DNA from: Sediminibacterium sp.
Lineage (GTDB): Bacteria; Bacteroidota; Bacteroidia; Chitinophagales; Chitinophagaceae
Assembly: GCF_030695065.1 (NCBI RefSeq)
Contig: NZ_JAUYTR010000011.1
Location: 558,001 to 622,000, forward strand
Length of the DNA: 64,000 nucleotides
Direction of reading: 5' to 3'
A program made the position numbers and the translations under genes. Numbering within the stretch: position 1 is the stretch's first letter; each line of letters begins with the position of its first letter. The notes under the pieces were generated by a model. That model was not told the origin of the DNA, did no database searches, and saw only the letters and a list, made by a program, of their open reading frames with translations. Shown here in pieces: positions 60,934 to 64,000 of the stretch.

Positions 60934-60959
60934 GATACTACGCATTCTTATGTAGTATC
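60934..60959. repeat. Perfect 8-bp inverted repeat GATACTAC / GTAGTATC
   Basis: GATACTAC (60934-60941) and GTAGTATC (60952-60959) are separated by a 10-base loop. No U-tract follows, so a terminator is unlikely. Its position 51 bp before the heavy-metal-binding gene suggests an operator, but a hairpin at the 3' end of the previous gene is also possible. Confidence 0.5.
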
Positions 60960-61010
60960 TATTGGCGTTATTATACCGCATCTTCTTTATCAAACATAAA
61001 TTAAACCAAC

Positions 61011-61301
61011 ATGAAAAAAACCATCATGCTAGTATTAGCAGGTTTCTTAAGCCTTGCTACCTATGCACAACAAACTGCACCAAAGCAAGACAGTACAAAA
61101 GCCACCCATTCTTGCCCAATGCATCCAGAAATTACTGGAACAGAAAAAGACAAATGCAGCAAATGTAAAATGGCTTTAACACCGGTAAAACAATATGTAT
61201 GCCCAATGCATGCAGATATTACCAGTACTAAAAAAGATGCAAAATGCAGTAAATGCGGTATGGCTTTAAAAGAAGCAAAGCCTGCGCATAGCAAGCATTA
61301 A
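61011..61301 (+). CDS. Periplasmic heavy-metal-binding protein with two CPMH motifs
   Basis: This 96-residue protein has a signal peptide (cleavage near Ala-Thr-Tyr-Ala-Gln) and two copies of the heavy-metal-binding module. The copies are Cys-Pro-Met-His-Pro-Glu-Ile with Cys-Ser-Lys-Cys-Lys-Met-Ala-Leu-Thr, and Cys-Pro-Met-His-Ala-Asp-Ile with Cys-Ser-Lys-Cys-Gly-Met-Ala-Leu. Such modules bind copper or related ions and often occur with CusA/CusB or CopA. Its length and secretion signal suggest a periplasmic metal chaperone or sponge. It is followed by a strong terminator, then the receptor gene. Confidence 0.88.
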   Translation: MKKTIMLVLAGFLSLATYAQQTAPKQDSTKATHSCPMHPEITGTEKDKCSKCKMALTPVKQYVCPMHADITSTKKDAKCSKCGMALKEAKPAHSKH

Positions 61302-61308
61302 TTCATTA

Positions 61309-61343
61309 TTTCCTGACACAACATAATGTGTCAGGAAATTTTT
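61309..61343 (+). terminator. Strong intrinsic terminator directly upstream of the receptor gene
   Basis: A perfect 12-bp stem (TTTCCTGACACA 61309-61320, TGTGTCAGGAAA 61327-61338) with a six-base loop is followed by T5 (61339-61343). It ends only 13 bases before the ATG of the TonB-dependent receptor gene on the same strand. Confidence 0.88.
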
Positions 61344-61356
61344 AAAATAGAAGAAG

Positions 61357-63915
61357 ATGAAAAAAAATATATTCGGGTTATTGGTATTACTATTATTAAC
61401 TACTACCAATGCAGTAACCGCACAAACAACCGATACTAGTGCAACCACCATACAGTTCAGAGTAGAAGGCGCCTGCGAAATGTGTAAGGAAAGAATTGAA
61501 GAAGCAACTAAAGGTAAAGGGGTACAAAAAGCAGATTGGGACATTGCGTCAAAAATGTTGACCCTACATTATTTTCCTGCTTTAGTGAATATTAATAAAA
61601 TTAAAAACAGAATTGTAGAAGCAGGACACGACTTACTGAATAAGAAAGCGAAAGACAATGTGTACAACGAATTACCCGAATGTTGTCATTATCGCGATGA
61701 AAATAAAAAAGCACATGATGCAGAAAATATCAATACCGACGAAGTAAGAGGAATCGTATTGGAAGCCGATAAAAAAGGACAATTCAATCCATTGTACCAA
61801 GCATCAATTAAATGGTTGAATACAGAAAGAGGAGTGCTCACCGATAGTCTAGGATATTTTAGTATTCCAATGACAACCAGCTCAAATAGATTAATCATCA
61901 GTTATGTAGGCTACCAATCAGACACATTTACTGTTGAAAATCCGTCTACTTTAAAAGTGATATTAGCAGACGATCAACAATTACAAAACGTAACGGTAAC
62001 CAACTCACGCAGATCAACTTATATCAGCACCATTAGCCCCATACGATCAGAAATCATGACAGCTAAAGAGTTATTGAAAGCAGCCTGTTGTAATTTGAGT
62101 GAAAGCTTTGAAACCAATCCATCGGTAGATGTATCGTATAACGATGCGGTAACAGGGTCAAAGCAAATACAGCTATTGGGCCTAAGCGGCAACTATACTC
62201 AATTGACCGTAGAAAATTTACCTGGGCCAAGGGGATTAGCCACTCCACTAGGACTTAACTCAATAGCAGGACCTTGGATTGAATCTATTCAATTAACCAA
62301 AGGAGTAGGATCAGTTGCCAATGGATTCGAAAGCATTGCCGGACAAATTAATGTAGAATTAAAAAAGCCCGCAGTAGGAGAAAGACTCTTGGCCAATATT
62401 TATATTAATGAATTTGGAAAGACCGATTTAAACTTAAATCTTCAAACCAAACTAACTGAAAAATGGTCTGCGGGATTATTATTGCACGATAATTTTTTAA
62501 ATAACAGCAATATCGATTTTAATAAAGACGGATTTAGGGATTTACCTACAGGCAACCAGTTCAGCATGGTAAATAGGTACCAATACAACGATTCAAAAGG
62601 CTGGATGGCACAGATGGGCATCAAAGTAATGAAAGACAACAAAACAGGCGGACAAACCAGTTTTAATCCAAAGCAACATCAGAATTCTAATAGCATTTAT
62701 GGTTTAGGAATCAATACGAATCGATATGAAGGCTTTGCAAAAATTGGATATGTATTTCCACAAAAAGTATACAAGAGTATTGGTTTGCAAATTGCAGCTA
62801 TCAACCATGACCAAGAATCTTATTTTGGCAAAACCATTTACAATGCCAATCAAAAAAGCTTCTACAGTAATTTGATTTACCAAAGCATCATTGGAAACAC
62901 CAATCATAAGTTTAGAACAGGATTGAGTTTACAAAACGATAATTACAATGAATTATTTAATACCACCAATTACCAAAGAAGAGAAACTGTAGCAGGTGCA
63001 TTTTTTGAATACACGTATACTGCATCAGAAAAACTCAGTGTAGTTGCAGGTATCAGAGGAGATCACAATAATTTATTTGGCGCATTCCTAACACCTAGAT
63101 TGCATATTCGATACGAACCATTTAAAGGAAGTATTTTTAGAATTAGTGCAGGAAGAGGACAAAGAACCGCCAATATTTTTGCAGAGAATACAGGCATACT
63201 GGTAAGTGCAAGGCAGTTAAATATTATTGGTGCCGGTACAGGAAAAGCATATGGTCTAGATCCAGAAATTGCTTGGAATAGAGGTATTAGCTTTGATCAA
63301 TCCTTTAGACTATTCAACAGAAAAGCCAGCTTAGCAATCGACTATTTTAGAAATGATTTTACCAATCAAGTAGTAACCGATTTGGAAACCACCAATGAAA
63401 TTCGTTTTTACAATTTGAAAGGGAAATCCTACTCCAATAGTTTTCAAACAGAGTTGAGTATGGAACCAATTAGTCAATTAGAAGTTAAAATGGCTTATCG
63501 CTTTTTTGATGTAAAAACAACATATGGCAATGAATTATTACAAAGACCTTTTGTATCTCAACATAGGGCCTTCTTAAGTTTGGACTATACAACAGGTAAT
63601 AATTGGAAATTCAATTATACCATTACTTACAATGGGCAAAAGCGAATTCCTTCTACATTGAGTAATCCAATTCAATTTCAAAGAGAAGCCATGTCGCCCG
63701 ATTTTTATTTAATGGCGGCACAAATAAGCAAGACCCTTGGAAAAAATAAATCGATGGATTTTTATATAGGAGCAGAAAACATTACGAACTTTTTTCAACA
63801 AGGGGTGATTGTATCCGCTGCAAATCCGTTCGGTCCTTATTTTGATGCATCACTCGTATGGGGCCCCATCAACGGAAGAATGTTGTATGCAGGTTGGAGA
63901 ATGCGATTGAAATAA
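61357..63915 (+). CDS. TonB-dependent receptor with N-terminal HMA metal-binding domain
   Basis: This 852-residue outer-membrane receptor has a signal peptide (cleavage near Val-Thr-Ala-Gln) and a periplasmic HMA-like domain at about 30-95 with Cys40-Glu-Met-Cys43. A carboxypeptidase-regulatory-like domain (about 120-205) follows, then a plug domain containing Leu-Leu-Gly-Leu-Ser-Gly-Asn-Tyr and Gly-Phe-Glu-Ser-Ile-Ala-Gly-Gln-Ile-Asn-Val, and a TonB-dependent barrel ending in a beta-strand-like tail. A CxxC HMA domain fused to a receptor suggests passing copper or another soft metal from periplasm to receptor or sensing it. The metal is inferred from the neighbours, not shown. Confidence 0.88.
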   Translation: MKKNIFGLLVLLLLTTTNAVTAQTTDTSATTIQFRVEGACEMCKERIEEATKGKGVQKADWDIASKMLTLHYFPALVNINKIKNRIVEAGHDLLNKKAKDNVYNELPECCHYRDENKKAHDAENINTDEVRGIVLEADKKGQFNPLYQASIKWLNTERGVLTDSLGYFSIPMTTSSNRLIISYVGYQSDTFTVENPSTLKVILADDQQLQNVTVTNSRRSTYISTISPIRSEIMTAKELLKAACCNLSESFETNPSVDVSYNDAVTGSKQIQLLGLSGNYTQLTVENLPGPRGLATPLGLNSIAGPWIESIQLTKGVGSVANGFESIAGQINVELKKPAVGERLLANIYINEFGKTDLNLNLQTKLTEKWSAGLLLHDNFLNNSNIDFNKDGFRDLPTGNQFSMVNRYQYNDSKGWMAQMGIKVMKDNKTGGQTSFNPKQHQNSNSIYGLGINTNRYEGFAKIGYVFPQKVYKSIGLQIAAINHDQESYFGKTIYNANQKSFYSNLIYQSIIGNTNHKFRTGLSLQNDNYNELFNTTNYQRRETVAGAFFEYTYTASEKLSVVAGIRGDHNNLFGAFLTPRLHIRYEPFKGSIFRISAGRGQRTANIFAENTGILVSARQLNIIGAGTGKAYGLDPEIAWNRGISFDQSFRLFNRKASLAIDYFRNDFTNQVVTDLETTNEIRFYNLKGKSYSNSFQTELSMEPISQLEVKMAYRFFDVKTTYGNELLQRPFVSQHRAFLSLDYTTGNNWKFNYTITYNGQKRIPSTLSNPIQFQREAMSPDFYLMAAQISKTLGKNKSMDFYIGAENITNFFQQGVIVSAANPFGPYFDASLVWGPINGRMLYAGWRMRLK

Positions 63916-64000
63916 TTAATAGTCATTTATATCGTGTTTATGAAATGCCTTGTGCATTCTTCCACGATCGAACATTTTCTCATTGTTCGCAATAAATATA
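63916..64000 (-). CDS. Unknown protein, 3' fragment
   Basis: On the minus strand an open frame enters from the right edge and ends at TAA (63918-63916), giving 28 codons with the C-terminus Phe-His-Lys-His-Asp-Ile-Asn-Asp-Tyr. The stretch Met-Phe-Asp-Arg-Gly-Arg-Met-His-Lys-Ala reads like protein, and it abuts the convergent receptor gene. I cannot identify it. Confidence 0.45.
   Translation of the reverse strand, partial: IFIANNEKMFDRGRMHKAFHKHDINDY

Noticed and set aside
1-64000. Search by eye for CRISPR arrays, insertion sequences, prophage, integrase or tRNA/rRNA genes.
   Set aside because: No regularly spaced repeats, transposase or integrase reading frames, or cloverleaf-like sequences were seen; gaps between genes are short and the gene content is core-like.

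Overview
The window is a chromosomal stretch of a Bacteroidota bacterium, most likely family Chitinophagaceae. The reasons are: low G+C; genes packed in both orientations; start sites without Shine-Dalgarno signals; TAnnTTTG-type -7 promoter elements; T9SS/PorZ-like, GLPGLI, DUF4836, DUF5606 and DUF5522 families; outer-membrane beta-barrel proteins with a CarboxypepD_reg domain; and an N-succinyl/N-acetylornithine carbamoyltransferase in the arginine operon. I see no rRNA, tRNA, CRISPR array, insertion sequence or prophage, and no gene-free stretch longer than about 250 bp.

Layout. 1-1623: 5' end of an unknown gene behind rpoN (sigma-54). 1671-4328: small secreted protein, DegT aminotransferase, cytosolic DsbA-like protein, DUF5606 protein. 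4371-10956: a GH3/beta-lactamase-fold fusion, then a DUF4836 lipoprotein translationally coupled to an ABC ATPase and permease. 10953-17707: a PAS/H-box/receiver protein without an ATPase domain, a small lipoprotein, then an overlapping set of membrane protein, sensor kinase, LuxR-type regulator, PorZ-like protein and GNAT enzyme. 17679-24794 (minus): flavin reductase, beta-propeller/phosphoesterase, secreted protein, fused isobutyryl-CoA mutase IcmF. 24914-29469: aldose epimerase, RidA, an orphan 3HCDH domain, TsaB, and a cysteine-free ArsR regulator with a persulfide-dioxygenase-like MBL/rhodanese protein. 29472-35996 (minus): kbl, class D beta-lactamase homologue, ispG, nadB, lipid A-type acyltransferase. 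36041-42274: OmpR/histidine-kinase pair, GLPGLI protein and outer-membrane barrel. 42362-51532 (minus): arginine operon GNAT-argG-argC-argD-argF'-argB-argE-argH followed by an FKBP isomerase. 51611-60455 (minus): second outer-membrane barrel, SWIM/SNF2 helicase, ComB, an alkyltransferase-like protein, DUF5522, trmB. 60528-63915: three-gene metal cassette ending in a TonB-dependent receptor with a fused HMA domain. 63916-64000: 3' end of an unknown minus-strand gene.

The most interesting observations are regulatory and fall outside the annotated genes. (1) The arginine operon is preceded by a 35-codon leader ORF (51425-51532, minus) ending in Leu-Pro-Arg-Pro-Arg-Arg-Gly-Phe. Its stop codon lies in the 5' arm of a perfect 8-bp hairpin, and 9 bases of the leader are perfectly complementary to that hairpin's loop. 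This looks like an arginine-sensing attenuator of a type without a U-tract terminator. (2) A direct repeat, TTAACCTT-N2-TTAACCTT, occurs in the same orientation at similar distances before the GLPGLI gene and the outer-membrane barrel gene. These flank the OmpR-type regulator pair, so it is a candidate operator for a small envelope regulon. (3) The carbamoyltransferase carries Val at position 90, which predicts a succinylated arginine pathway. All functional calls are from reading the sequence; no searches were run.
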